From Trichinella spiralis (taxonomy: Eukaryota; Nematoda; Enoplea; Trichinellida; Trichinellidae): DNA of 64,000 nt. Positions 25,403 to 38,100 of the stretch are shown in pieces. The DNA is taken from NCBI GenBank assembly GCA_000181795.3, contig CM012954.1, positions 5,679,724-5,743,723 of the forward strand, given 5' to 3'. The first letter of the stretch is position 1. Each line of letters opens with the position of its first letter. A model generated the notes under the pieces. It did not search any database, had not been told where the DNA came from, and saw only the letters and a program-made list of their open reading frames with translations. The translations under genes and the position numbers were made by a program.

Positions 25403-28319
25403 TCACTCGTCCCATTCGTTGTCTTCATCGTCATCATCATCATCTTCTTCGTCGGATGAATCTGTAAAACCCATTAAATAGGATAAAGCAACAAAACATC
25501 AGAATACTCAAAGGTAATAATTTAACAGTGCTTGCTAATAAATAAGTTAAAATAAATACAACATTAATAATAATATTATATTTGACGTAAACGTATTTTG
25601 TAAACAATTAAAAAAAACTTTTTACCACTCTCAACGCCCATTTGCCCTCTTCGTTCAAGCAGAGCTCGAGCTAAAGCACCAGCAATACCACCCATTTTTT
25701 CCGCTTCATCATCCTTAGCATTTGATTGCGGCATTTTTTCTACCTGAACACAATGACGTTAATTTTTCAATCAATCAAGCCATATACAAGTATGCAAGAA
25801 AAAAAAAACGTACCGGTTTCAGGTTGACTCCTTGGGCAATTTGGTTCATCAGCGCCATTCGGTTGTCCACAGCTGCCGGCTCTTTGGCAGTGTTCGACGA
25901 ACGTTCATCGACATGCTTCAGCGCTTTACCTCTACGAATTTCATCCAACAAATTTGAACGTGCAGATTTAAACTTATCTTCGACCGAAGGAACAATTTCC
26001 GTTGGAAACGGAGGAGGCGGAGGAGGGGCTGGAGGTGGGGGCGCAGCAGGTGCTTTTGGAACCATCTCTTCTGAATGAAACATCATCATAGGCGGTTGAT
26101 GAGGTGCCGACAGCAAAGGTGGCAGTGGCGGTGGAGGTGGCGGAGGCGGAGGTGGCGGTTGCTGTGCAACAGTTAAAGCCATTGTTGTTGATTCTTGATG
26201 ACGTCCTCCGTGGATGAGCGGTGCTGGTGGTCCGGCCGACAAAGATGAATAGCCAGACGGAGGCAATGGCCGCTGCGGCTGCTGTACAGGCGTGGGAACA
26301 TCCCTAGGCGTGGGCAGAGCAGGTCTGCTTGGAGGCGGTCCAGCTAGTACACATGAAAATTCATTTAATTCGCATTTGCGTGCGGATCGAGTCTTGCGCC
26401 ACTCACCTCTGTTTGCTGTACCCATATTTCTGTTAGGCATTCCAACAGCAACAGTGGAACGGTGGTGTACCGGCTTTTCTTGCTTCAACTGCCTCGTTAC
26501 AGCTTCAATACCTCCCATTTGGTTTATTACAGAGTAAATAGCTTGCTTTTCAGTTTCTTGGAAATCAGTCGGCAAATTCAGCTTGGACAAAATTGCCTTT
26601 AATTCTGGATCAGCACCTTCCCCTTCGGCGGTAAAGCCTTTATTTTTATCCCAACCAATGTGAGCACGATGCCTTCAAACAACACAAAACTCTAATTCTA
26701 CCCTACAACTATCCACATACTGTATTGTGTACTCGAAATTTGTTGGATTTCCAATTTCTTTTTTATCAATTTTTCTCCTACTCTTTTTCCTTTTCGCTTT
26801 CTGTGTTGTCGTCAATCCACTAGTAACTGACGTGAACGGCATCACCACACTCATACTGGTCACCGAAGAATACGTTGGTGCCATCGTATACATGGAATGA
26901 GGTTCAGATGGTGCGACTGTGCGGGAAGCTGATTCTAAATAAATATATATAGACCAATGCACGAAATCAAAAATTACTAATTAAACCTTTCAATTCTGTA
27001 CATGCGAACTATTTTTATTACCTCGTTCAGCAATTCGATTTTGCAACTTTTGAATTTGACAATGAAAGTCATTAGCCTCATCAACACTGGCAAAGTTCAA
27101 GCCAAACATGCAATACTAAAAACAAATCATCGAATGCCCTCACTTTAATAAGAATAACTTGAAAACATATACGTCGCCTTCGAAGGCTAACAATTCATCG
27201 CACAGGCGAGTCGAATTAAATTCATCGTAAACCTCTTGTTCCCATACAATGAACCCTTTCTTTAAATATACAAATAATGCTAATAAGAACAATAATAATA
27301 ATGGTTATCAAAAGACAAACAACTGCTACCTTAATGTCGTACATTCTTAAAAAATAGCCACGGGCATTGTAATCTTTCACGAGACAAACCACACCAAACT
27401 GTTTGCTCACCCAGAGATCAGGAGTGTGATGCTCAACTGAAAGAAGCTGCGCAACAGCAGTCGATAAAGTCTATTAATGACAAAAAAATTTCATTATTTC
27501 AAGTTCAAATATATTTTTCAATAAAGAATCGCAGAGCAAATGTTTAATAAACATGCAAGAAACTGTTTATTAAACTTTACAAAATAAATAAAGATTAAAA
27601 ATTTTAAATTTTCACTACAAACAATTCACACTTTATAAAGCAATAATAGTACGCAAACAATAATATATTTTGAACTCGATCAGATCCATTAGTTGCTGTT
27701 TATATTTACAAAATTATTCTTGCAAACGTTTGCTACAAATTCGCAACCAGAAATTTGCAAATTTTGCTTACTGGGGTAAAGCAATCAAAATGCAACTTTT
27801 GGAGGCCAATTGCAGCAGCTACATTTAATAGCAAACAACAAAGTCGTGCATGCTCTTCGTGTACAACAACATCATTCATTGAAAATGAAATACGATAAAC
27901 AGAAAATTGAAAGTGCTACAAACAAGCATTGCAATTGAAAAGTAAATATAAATTATGACATTACTTGTCAAAATGCGAGTGAAACAAACAAGTCAGTCGT
28001 ACAAAACATTCAGATTCAAAACAACAGCAAACTGCACAGATGCATTTAAAATCAATAAAAATACATGCAAAAATTTTACTTTATGACACTTTGACTTTTA
28101 TCCCAAAAAATTAAAAAATTAAAATTGTGTAAATAAAAATATTTCTTCATACGCTTAAGCAGCACCCTTCGTTGCTCTGCAAACTCAAAATATTCGATGA
28201 AAATGCAAAATCCTTACATAATTTTTCGAGCCCAAACATCGAAACACTTGCTCATTTTCTTCTGGAGAAAGCAACAAAGAATGTTTGTTTGTTGGGCGAG
28301 ACTTTTTTGTCCCACTCAT
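25403..28319 (-). CDS. WASL: WASP/N-WASP family actin nucleation-promoting factor
   Basis: Links Cdc42 and phosphoinositide signals to Arp2/3-driven actin branching at membranes. Coding exons, 5' to 3': 28218-28319, 27330-27470, 27173-27259, 27022-27115, 26733-26934, 26407-26672, 25814-26343, 25626-25743, 25403-25461. The frame closes at 1599 nt, 532 aa. Domains: WH1/EVH1 about 15-140 (ENEQVFRCLG, then TAVAQLL, GVVCLVKDYNARGYFLRMYD, WEQEVYDEF, GLNFASVDEA); basic stretch about 185-205 (KAKRKKSRRKIDKKE); CRIB about 202-225 (IGNPTNFEHRAHIGWDKNKG); proline-rich region about 300-420 with long poly-Pro tracts; two WH2 motifs about 425-470 (LLDEIRRGKALKHV and LMNQIAQGVNLKPV); central helix (MGGIAGALARALLERRG); acidic tail ending EDNEWDE with the expected Trp. 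Two WH2 motifs are the N-WASP pattern. The start is the first in-frame ATG, at 28319. The gene is divergent from TSC1. Confidence 0.95.
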
Positions 28320-29200
28320 AGACGAAACAGAATTCCAACTGCTTTCTATAGCGTGAATGACTTCATCGCATCGACACACAGTGACGCATCGTTAGTAGAA
28401 AACTTTGAAGCAAAATTCGACACACGAGAATCGCTGGCCAAGGCAATTATTAAACAATACTGCCCTGCAAACAATACTGACTGCCCAACAACCAGCTACA
28501 CTGCAAAAGAACTGAACTTCAAGATAAGGGTAGATAAAACAATAACATACAGTATATAAAAATAAAGTGTTATTCCACAATTTACCGTAACTGTGTCATC
28601 GTCGTAGTTAAAATCTTTTCCCAACGAGCGAACGCATATTTATGAAAAAAAAGCTTTTGAAAAAAAATTAAAAAATTATTTTTATTATTTAAACATTAAC
28701 TTTTCAAAAGGCAAAATTCAAATATCTAAAACTCAACGAACTGTATCCGTGATTTGCATATTGTATTTATTACATAATTTCTCAATAATTTTTAAAATAC
28801 GTAATAAATTAATTCTACTTAATGCCATTTTCCATTGTAAAGAATGCTATGATGAATGAAATAACATTCAAACCGTTTCAATAAAATTTGAATGCTATCA
28901 TACTGTTCATCATATTAAAAAATAACGCACTTATACAGTAGTGTAATTTTATGCATTTCCGAATACAACTTGATTTTCATTACAATGTTCAATTTCATAT
29001 TGACTGTTTGACTTACTCACCTTTCTGAGATTGTTTTAATTTGCAACAATAAAATATTTCTAATTCGCCTGTGCAAATAATACACGTTATTCAGCTTTAT
29101 ACGTTGATCTTACTTTTATACGCACAGCAAATGCATTTATATCGAATTGAAAGAAATTGTAACTAACGTATAACAACTTTCAAAGTTTTGTTATAGAATT
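28320..29200. promoter_or_regulatory. divergent intergenic region between WASP and TSC1
   Basis: About 880 bp between two start codons pointing away from each other, so it should carry both promoters and both 5' leaders. It is AT-rich with no clear TATA box at a convincing distance. A pyrimidine/TTATAG word just before 29194 looks like a splice acceptor and may mean TSC1 has a noncoding first exon. A plus-strand open frame overlapping 28197-28559 is antisense to WASP exon 1 and has no family features. Confidence 0.5.
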
Positions 29201-32200
29201 ATGGACAACAATGAAAACCCCGATTTGGAGTGTATGCTGGCTCTCATGAAATCAACCGATCCAGTAGTATCTGACGAAGCCTCTACTACTTTAAAAAATA
29301 TTATTAATAATGGTCAAGAACTGAGCTTCCATTTTGAATGCTTTTTAAATAAAAAACTTTCTATTCTAGGTGACAATGATATTTTGAAAAATTGTTTCGA
29401 GCAATATGTGAAAACCGGCTGCAAAGTCATCCTCGACGTTCTAATATCTGTTAAAGCGCCGATGGATAGGGTAAGAAGTTTTGAAAAACAATCTGATGAA
29501 AGAAGAGTTAAATTGTTCACAGTAACACAAAGTCATATTTAAGATTCTGCTCGAATACATATCATCCATATTGCAAATGTACCCATTTGCTGTACTGGAT
29601 TTTTTGTTTCTAACTGTGAAGAAATCTCCAACGTGGATACATCATTTGACAGAGAATGCATTTTTTCAAAAATTGACAGAATTCGTCGAAGTAATAATGA
29701 TAATAATAATAATAATAATCATGCAATGAAATAGAAAAGAGAATACCTTCAGTTTATGACTTCTTTTTTACTTCAGCAAAGCAACAACGTTGCATTTGTA
29801 ATCGGTATTCTGTACGTCTTGTCTAGTTTGCTGCCACAATTGCCATCTTTGAGCTCGGAATTAGACACTCTTTTTCGTCTGCTAATAGCAGCAGCAAAGT
29901 TACTGTACGACCATGGTAGTGGACTATTTTTTCAATTAAATTTCAACTAATCTCGTTTACACTGCTTTCAGACACTGGCTACAAGAGAGCTTTGCGAAAA
30001 GCTCTGGTGATTTACTGTCAAAATCTTTACACGTTGTATCCATGCAGTTTCATCGGATACATGCGTTCTGAGTTCGCCTCACAGCCTCCGAATTCATCTC
30101 AGCTGTCATTTTTCGCGACAGTTATCAGAGTATGAAACTGAAAATAACGTAATTAATTTGGCATGTCAATAATTTTCATTTCAGCCAATTTTGAAAGCAA
30201 TCACTGTTCATCCACTCATAATAACAAGCACGAAAGATGCCGAGATATCGAAAGATAGGTGAGCAGTTGTAGAAGCAAATATATTAAATGTTCAATTTAA
30301 TAATTTCATTCTCTTATTAACTAGCAACTTTTATTTTACCATACTAGCAAACTACCCTTTTGTATAGATGAATTGCATTTGAATACAGTATAAATATAAT
30401 CAAGTAAGACTCGAAAAAGAGTCGAAATGCGTTGAATGCACACTGAAACAGTATTTGTAGTGTTGTTATTGTAATTGTAATGATAAAAATTCCCTTTTTT
30501 CAAATGTCTGATTTATAATCCTGTCCAATGCTTGAATTTCGTCATCTTAGATGGCTGAACAAAGAACCGAACGACTGTTTTATCGAAAGTTTGGACGTGA
30601 GTGTTGACCAGACGGACGATTGTATGCTCGAATGCATTCCAACCGAAGTGACAACTGTTCCTAATGTTTATTACGCGAATTGGCAAGGAGCGGTTTCGAA
30701 TTTCAACAGCGAGGCCAGTTCGTCAGACGTGGTCGAGCTGCATCGCAGGGGCAGTGGCGGCAATTTGGCATCGTTCATGTCCAAATACTGGCCGATCAGA
30801 AATCCGAAATCCGATTCGCAGGATGCGAAGTCGGTGGACGGCAGAATGGGTGCTGAGAAAAACGAACTCAGGCCGAGATTGCGTTGTCAGACGACGCCCA
30901 GGTCCGAGCATGAGTTGTTGGTTTCGAAGCGAGAGAGGGCGTTGAATGAGTCGAGGAAGGTTTTGAATTTGACCACCACCACCGCCGCCGGCAAGGATAG
31001 CTCGACCGACTCACCACCTCCCGTCACGCCAACTTATGGTTCAGTCGGTTCGTGCAACGAAGATCCCGGTGCGACGAGCAAGTTCTCATCCGCAGCATCG
31101 CATCAGCCGTTGAAGCAGAGGAGAAGCTTTGGCAGCGCCATAGCCAAGCTTTTCCGATTATCTCAGCATACTGGATCCAGTTCCAAAACCCCAAGCCTGG
31201 TGCCGCTGTCGCCTTCGAAGAAGGGGTTCGGTTTCGGCGAGTCGGTTTTTCCGAACATGATTCGCCTAGTGGAACGGGATTCAGACACGCGGACTTTGCT
31301 CAAACAAGCCGAAGCTCAGCCGACCGAAATTGCCAAAGAAGCTAACGAAGAAGATTCACCACCAAATGCTGAGCAGCTCAGAACGGTGGCTGCACAACTG
31401 ATCAAAGAGCCACAGACTGCTGATGTGAAGCACTGTTCGTCGATCAGCAGTTCCACGGGACAGGTATTTTCTGGTAAATCATCGTCATTTCTCGGTCCTC
31501 CACCACAAATGCGCAACATCACCAGCGCCCGTCAACAACAACAACGGAAACTGACCAAACAGATCAGTTCTGCAGTATTGTGCAGCAACAGTGCAACTGT
31601 TGGTACCGCCGGCTTGTCAGTTACTGCCACCTCACTGCTAACCAAAGCTGAACAAGCAAAGCACGAAGATAACAAAGCTGAGAAGAAGACACCAATTTTG
31701 CTACTGAGGCGCTTCTCGTCTTGCCCAAATTTGACTTTCATCACCGGCGACAACAACAAGCCCACGTTCACCAATACGGTGGTGAACACGATGTTACCCG
31801 CGTCGCCGTCAATTTTCCCGGCATTTTCTTCCAGCCCCATCCAACAGCAGCAATACGGTGACATCAGACCGGGTAATTAATTGTCGATCAAAATACAACA
31901 TTCATTACCTGGCGTTGGTACCTGCAACCTAATCCCTAACTGTCTTCATGCTTTAGAAGTGGAAATAAACGGCGGCAATTCAGTCGACGAAATCTACATC
32001 AACTTGGGTGAAGAATTGTACTCAGAAATGAAGGGGCGTTTGACAAATTTGTACAACATACCAACGGACACCGTTCAAGCACGACGGCATTCCAACGACA
32101 ATGAAGATGAAAAGCCAATTCAGCTTGACAATGCGTCCATTTGGAAAATGAAAATACAACTACTGGAATATGAGCTAGAATTCGAACGGTACAAAAGAGA

Positions 32201-33313
32201 TCAACACGCTGAACGCAATCAACGTCTGAATGGTAAATTTTGATGAATTTATTACGAATATATACATACACGTATACACTGACCGGTAAATTGCATTTTG
32301 TGATTGTTCGTTTTCAGATCGGTTGAAGCATTTAATAGCGTTGGAACAGTATTTGCAGAGCAACTTAATACAGATACGCTGGCTGTTCCATCAACGTAGT
32401 GTGCTGAACGAGCGAGTGGCAAAGTTGAAAAGCGAAAACCTACGCATTCAGAATACATTTTCGGAAAAAGAGCGAACCTGGTTGAAGAGATACGCTCAGC
32501 TGAATCGAGTACGTGCCAACATTAACATACACATATATATATAACGACGAGAATAATGACATGTATGATGTTCGCATTGATAATTCAATTTCTGTTCCCT
32601 TCCAGGAAAATCAACAGTTAAAACAGAATGTGCAATCAGTTGAACAAACGGTCGATTCAATTGAAGGAGAAACTATTAAAGTCTTCCAAAAGTTGGAAGT
32701 GGTGAGTAAAGAACTTACAGAGAAACAAATGAAAATGGAAGCGTGGGAAAAAAATGTCCAATCTTGTGGGATTCGAGAGCAGGGTTTACAGCTGACAGTG
32801 CGGACCCTGCAAGATCAGCTTGCCGCCATAACTGAACAGTGTCGAGAATACGAGACTAAAAAGCTCGACTTGGTGATGACGGAAAAACGACTGGCCGAAG
32901 TCGAAGCGCTTATTGAACAGCAGACCGAGAAAATTGACCATCTGAAGTCGACATCCCGGACAATGTGCCATAAGCAACGGATTGCCATGCATCAGCCGCG
33001 CATGTTGCGCCTGCAGTTGGCTGCGAAAGAAAAGCTCATCGCAAAGCTGAAAGCGCTCACCGAAAGGGAAAACAGCGAAATCCAAGCCTTGCATCACATG
33101 CACGCACAATTGCAAGCTGTCTGCTGTGAAAAAGACTGGCACCTTGTGGATTTTTACAAACAAATGAGCGCGGCCAATGTGGACGACAGTTCAGGGCAGA
33201 CGGCTGACACTTCTACAGCTCAGACCGGCGATCCGTCGTCTCTTACAACGACAAGAACAGAGCCGAACACTTCTTCAGCGGATAGCACTGACCATTTCCG
33301 CTCATCAGCTTGA
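29201..33313 (+). CDS. TSC1: TSC1/hamartin, tuberous sclerosis complex scaffold subunit
   Basis: Hamartin stabilises TSC2 (tuberin); the complex is the GTPase-activating protein for Rheb and restrains TORC1 on lysosomes. Coding exons: 29201-29470, 29544-29690, 29777-29915, 29972-30129, 30185-30258, 30551-31872, 31957-32232, 32318-32508, 32606-33313. The frame closes at 3285 nt, 1094 aa (human about 1164). Evidence: an alpha-helical N-terminal core with LYTLYPCSFIGYMRSEF and ILKAITVHPLIITSTKDAE, which match the hamartin core; a long low-complexity Ser/Thr/Pro-rich middle (about 265-700); then a C-terminal coiled coil starting at about 745 with YELEFERYKRDQHAERNQRL, the characteristic segment of the family, followed by about 250 residues of Glu/Lys/Gln heptads. 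The tail is Ser/Thr-rich. Similarity is concentrated in the N-terminal core and coiled coil; the middle is not conserved. I could not see a TSC2 gene here. The start is the first ATG of the open exon. Confidence 0.9.
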
Positions 33314-33342
33314 AGCGAAGCTTTTATTTTTTCTTTTATTTT

Positions 33343-33348
33343 AATAAA
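33343..33348 (+). terminator. poly(A) signal of TSC1
   Basis: AATAAA lies 30 nt after the TSC1 stop, preceded by a T-rich stretch. It implies a very short 3' UTR. Confidence 0.7.
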
Positions 33349-35137
33349 CTGAATGGTCAATTTGACATACCACTCCATTTGTGTTTTACAACGAATACCG
33401 TTTCGATATTCCAAATTAAGTTAAATTAATACAATTGAACTAACTATATTTAACAAAAAAAGAAAAACTCACTAAACTGAAAAATAATCGCGACAGAATA
33501 AAGCAAAACTAGCAAGATGGGATAGCCAAATAATAACATACTTGAACTTGTCCGTCTTATGAAATTTTACCTGTAACAGAGAGATCGCTTGCGTTTGCCA
33601 ATTTGCCGCTATCGTCCAATGAAAAGCTCGAGAAACTCCCTAAAATAAAAGAAACGAATGCTAATTTTTACTTCCTACGATATTCCTGTAAATTCTCTGC
33701 CAGCAACAGTAAATGATCTTACCGTTTATGTAGAACAGAAACTGCACAAGCATGCATAATTTTTATGAATATTAAAAGAAACTGGGATGTGCATTCTCAA
33801 CAGCATGCACAATTCAGTTCATCGGCGGTTGCATAAACACTTTCTGTTTTATGAGTTTTCCATAGCAAGCGCTTATCGAAACTCATATTACCTTTCTTAT
33901 CTTATCAAATAAGTAAATCAGCAATCGCAAAATGAGAAATTTTCTATACGTTACGATTTGAAATACCAAAGGATTTTCAACAGTGGCAATTAGTTAACGT
34001 TGAATATAATGTATATTTTAAAGCAACCCGTATTGATTAGAAAACTTTCAATAAAAATAAAAGCATAAAAGCAATAATTAGCTTTTTCGTTCAAATAAAA
34101 GTATTAGTTGCCGACTTTAAAGAAACTTTTCTTCGATAACGACAACTGGCGTAGAAATGAAAGTCAACAAAAGCAACAACATCACTCCCCAATTTTACAA
34201 CTATAACCATAACAGATATCATTGGATTAAAACTATGAAAATACAAATAAATAAGCTTTACCTTCCTTATTTGATTTTATAAAATACTTGTTTTCAGATG
34301 CATAAAACAACACACAGTAAATTGTTCTAATATTTGAAAGCATCCATCCATTCATCAACCACTAACAAATAACCGAATCACAAACCGAAAAAATGAAGAT
34401 TTACTAAAATACCATTACAGTATGCTACAGTAAGATATACTAAAGTTCATATGTAAAGTGTATAAATGATACAATATTAATAAAACCTTTAAATTTATCA
34501 GATGAAAATTTATTATAAAATATACGTCAGTTACTTATTCATCTGAAAAGAATTAGCTTAGAAATAAAGAAATACAAAATATTTTTGTAACAAGCATTTT
34601 CTAGGAAAAGAACATGCTTTCTTCATAAAATAAATTAATAATAATGATTTTAATTATAATTATTATAATCATCAAGTAGTATTTCCAAGATACCAAAGTA
34701 ATATTTGATCAAGAACAACATGCATTATCATCAAATTGCTTACACTGCGCACATGCGCACACGAATGGATTATACACCTTTGGGAATATCTTAATAAATT
34801 CCCAAATGTTGACAATTCAAAATCAGCTAAACAATTGTTATTATTATTATTATTACTGCTGACTGTTTTCGTTTTTAATTGAAATAAACGTTATTCATTC
34901 ATCAGATGTGATCCACAACCAAAATTATCAATACTGAATTCTGGAAATGGTAACTGATCAATGTTTAAAATATTATTAAATGAACTATTTCTTTGCAATG
35001 AGCAAAGCGTAAGCAGAAATGCAAATAATGAGCCAGAAAAAATGGGGCTTTAGAAATGTGAGAAAAGAAATTAAAATATACTTTAAGTTAAATTGATTAA
35101 AAAGAATTGAATAAGAAAACATGATCGAAGAATCAAA
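33349..35137. other. intergenic region between TSC1 and aquaglyceroporin 3' ends
   Basis: About 1.8 kb between two convergent genes. It contains AT-rich sequence, short ATT runs (for example 34841-34855) and no open frame with recognisable features on either strand. The right end must include the 3' UTR of the minus-strand aquaglyceroporin. No other element was identified. Confidence 0.6.
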
Positions 35138-38100
35138 CTAAGACAATCCAATATGTTCATTACGAGAAATCTGGGAACTGATCATCGTAATCTCGTGTAC
35201 AGGTGGCCAATGGATACCGACAAACAGTTTGTACAACGCTGCCCCGATCAAACCGCCAATATGAGGACCAATAATTGGTACCCAGAACCAATAATTTCGA
35301 ACGCTTAAATAAAAATGTTGATTTATAATTCAGATGGCCACAAGTACGCTATCCGCAGCGCGTGTAAAGGTTATTTTGATCGAATTATTTATTACCTGAA
35401 CGTTTCAGAACCCCAGCCAGTCAAAGATGTCAGTAAGCGAGGACTGAAATCACGAGCTGGATTAATCGCTCCACCACAATTGTAACCAAATCCTGATGCG
35501 ACGGAAAAAATTGCCAATCCAATTAAAACTGGAGCAATTGCTTTAGGCACTTCCATATTCCGTTCATCGGTTACAGCGACAATAACCATCAACAAAATTG
35601 CTGTGCCCAGAACCTAAAATAATGTAACATAAATTTTGACAATGAATAATATTTGAACAGTTTTCAATTTAAATTTATACTTGATCAAAAAAGGATCCAG
35701 CAGTGCTTATATGATCACTTGGATATGTTGCAAAAATGCCGGCTGTTGCGTTAGGTCCTGTTACCAACCGATGTCCCATGTCAAACGTATTTATTGCATC
35801 TAATCCAACAAAAAAATTCAAATATATGTTAAATTAAAAATAAAAAAGTTCCACTGAACTTATTTTACCCGTGTAAATTACAAGTACAATTGACGAACCA
35901 ATAAAAGCCCCTAAATATTGTCCAAACCAATAAGCAGGCAACATATGCCAACTACAAGCACCGATACTGCACAGCGCAAGCGTGACGGCAGGATTGACGT
36001 GACCACCTACAGTTGAACATAATTTGAAAAATATTTAATTGCAAAATTATCTTTTAATAAAAATACAAAAACGTGCACTTATAATATTCTACCAATTTCA
36101 ATTCTTAAAATTTATCCTAATCCATAAGTGATAATCTTGATAAGTGATAATAAATGACCAATCAAATGCAGTTATTGCTCATTAATTTCAGAAGCAGAGC
36201 TTAAGCTAAAGTTGATATTAATATTTAAAAAATAAGTGGGCATTCAACAATAAATTATTGCAATACAACTGGTGTTAGATATCCGGTATCGGTACCGAGG
36301 AAGCCTAACATTATTCTGAGATCAATTTCACATTATTCGTAAAGGTGAAGCGCATGAAATTATAATTTCAATTGTGTTTTATGAAATTAAAGATTTTAGT
36401 GCAACTGCAACTGTAAATTGAATAAATATTACTTTCTGTAATGTTCAGTAAGTGTCTTGTAAATAAATAGGTTTTAGTACCTATCCCAATGACATTATCA
36501 TCTGGATTTAATTTTAAAAACTGAAAAATCCATTTGAAAAAATTATGATGATGATGATGATGATGATACTGCTACAAGTAAAAATTTAAAATTGTTATTC
36601 AACTGTCACATAATTCATTAACATTAATTCAGCAACTAATTAATTCCGTTCTTCAGCATTCACCCTTTGGGTAAGTTTTTCAATTAATTTCAATCAATAT
36701 TAAAGTATTATTAATTTAAAAGTTATTAAATTCTTCCAATTTTTCAAAATATTCAATGCTTTTAGCATTTATAATGAATTTAATACAACCGTATAATTGA
36801 TAACTTCTAGTAAAATCAAAAGTATGATATTATTATAAATGTAAAATTTTGAAAACTATCCATTTCAAGCTAAAACAAACATTTACCGACATCTGAAATT
36901 CACGTGAAACTTAACAATGACAGTTTGCTTTCGTGAATTGCAAACTGCAAATATGTTTTGCACTGAAATGCAACAAAAACAAAACTGTGACATTATCAAG
37001 GTACTGATTAGCAACATGGAAAATAATGTAAAAGTGAAAAAAAAATTTTTGAACACAATTTCATTTCCACAATTTTTCAATATTATTGACCTTTAAAAAG
37101 GAAGTTTGCATTAAAGTTTCCATCCAACTAAAAACCATTATCAACAGAAACCCCTGCTTTCAAGCATTTTGAACTACTATTCTGATCGACAATCATTTTC
37201 AATGCAATCGTCGATTTATCAGCATTTATCGTATATTTTCTGAATCAGCATCGTTCTTGCAAATGTAAATATAGATAATACACAAATTTGTATTTCGTTC
37301 ATCAGTATCTAATGATATATTTTATCAAATATTATCACTAGAAAAATCAAACAGCAAAGTTACCAATCGCGTTGCGTTAATAGTTAATTATCTGCGAAAC
37401 GCAGCCCAAAATGTACAGCTGTTGTATTTGCCGACTCGCAGTTTTAAATGCAAAAAGGAAAACGCATGTATCAACCCATTTCTCTACGCAAATGTGTATG
37501 TAATGGAATAATTGTATCATTGAACATTAGCTGTACAGCGGTGAAGCAATAAAAAGCAATTAAACAATAAATTACACACATCAAAGAACTTCATCATCAT
37601 GTTTGATAATGTTAAAATTGGACAAGATTGGAACAGTAGAAAACAATGAATTTATGTTGCGAAAATTTGCTATACTTTATGCAAAAATTGCTAACTGTTC
37701 GGCATTTTCATCTCAGCTATCTACAGTAATCATTATAATACAACATGCATTCATTCTGTCTACAAATTTAGATGTTCAATTTATAGCTGAAAACTTAAAA
37801 TTGCAAAAAACTGTATGAAAAAGTTGAAACTATATTATAAGTGTGCGCAAGTGAGTGCAAAATTTCTCGAATACAGAAATACAAATATTTTGAATAGTGA
37901 AATGAAGAGGAATTCAAAGAAAAAAATATCAATTTAAATTAATCGAATTTTCAATGCAGAATGTACTTTTTCATTGTTTTCTTTTTAATTTGCATCTCCA
38001 CAATTTGATCTTGGTGTTGCTGTTGAAGTATTCGAGAAAAATTGATGAACCGTTTCCAAAATTGATCACCGCATGAGTGAAGAAACAACAATTTTTGCAT

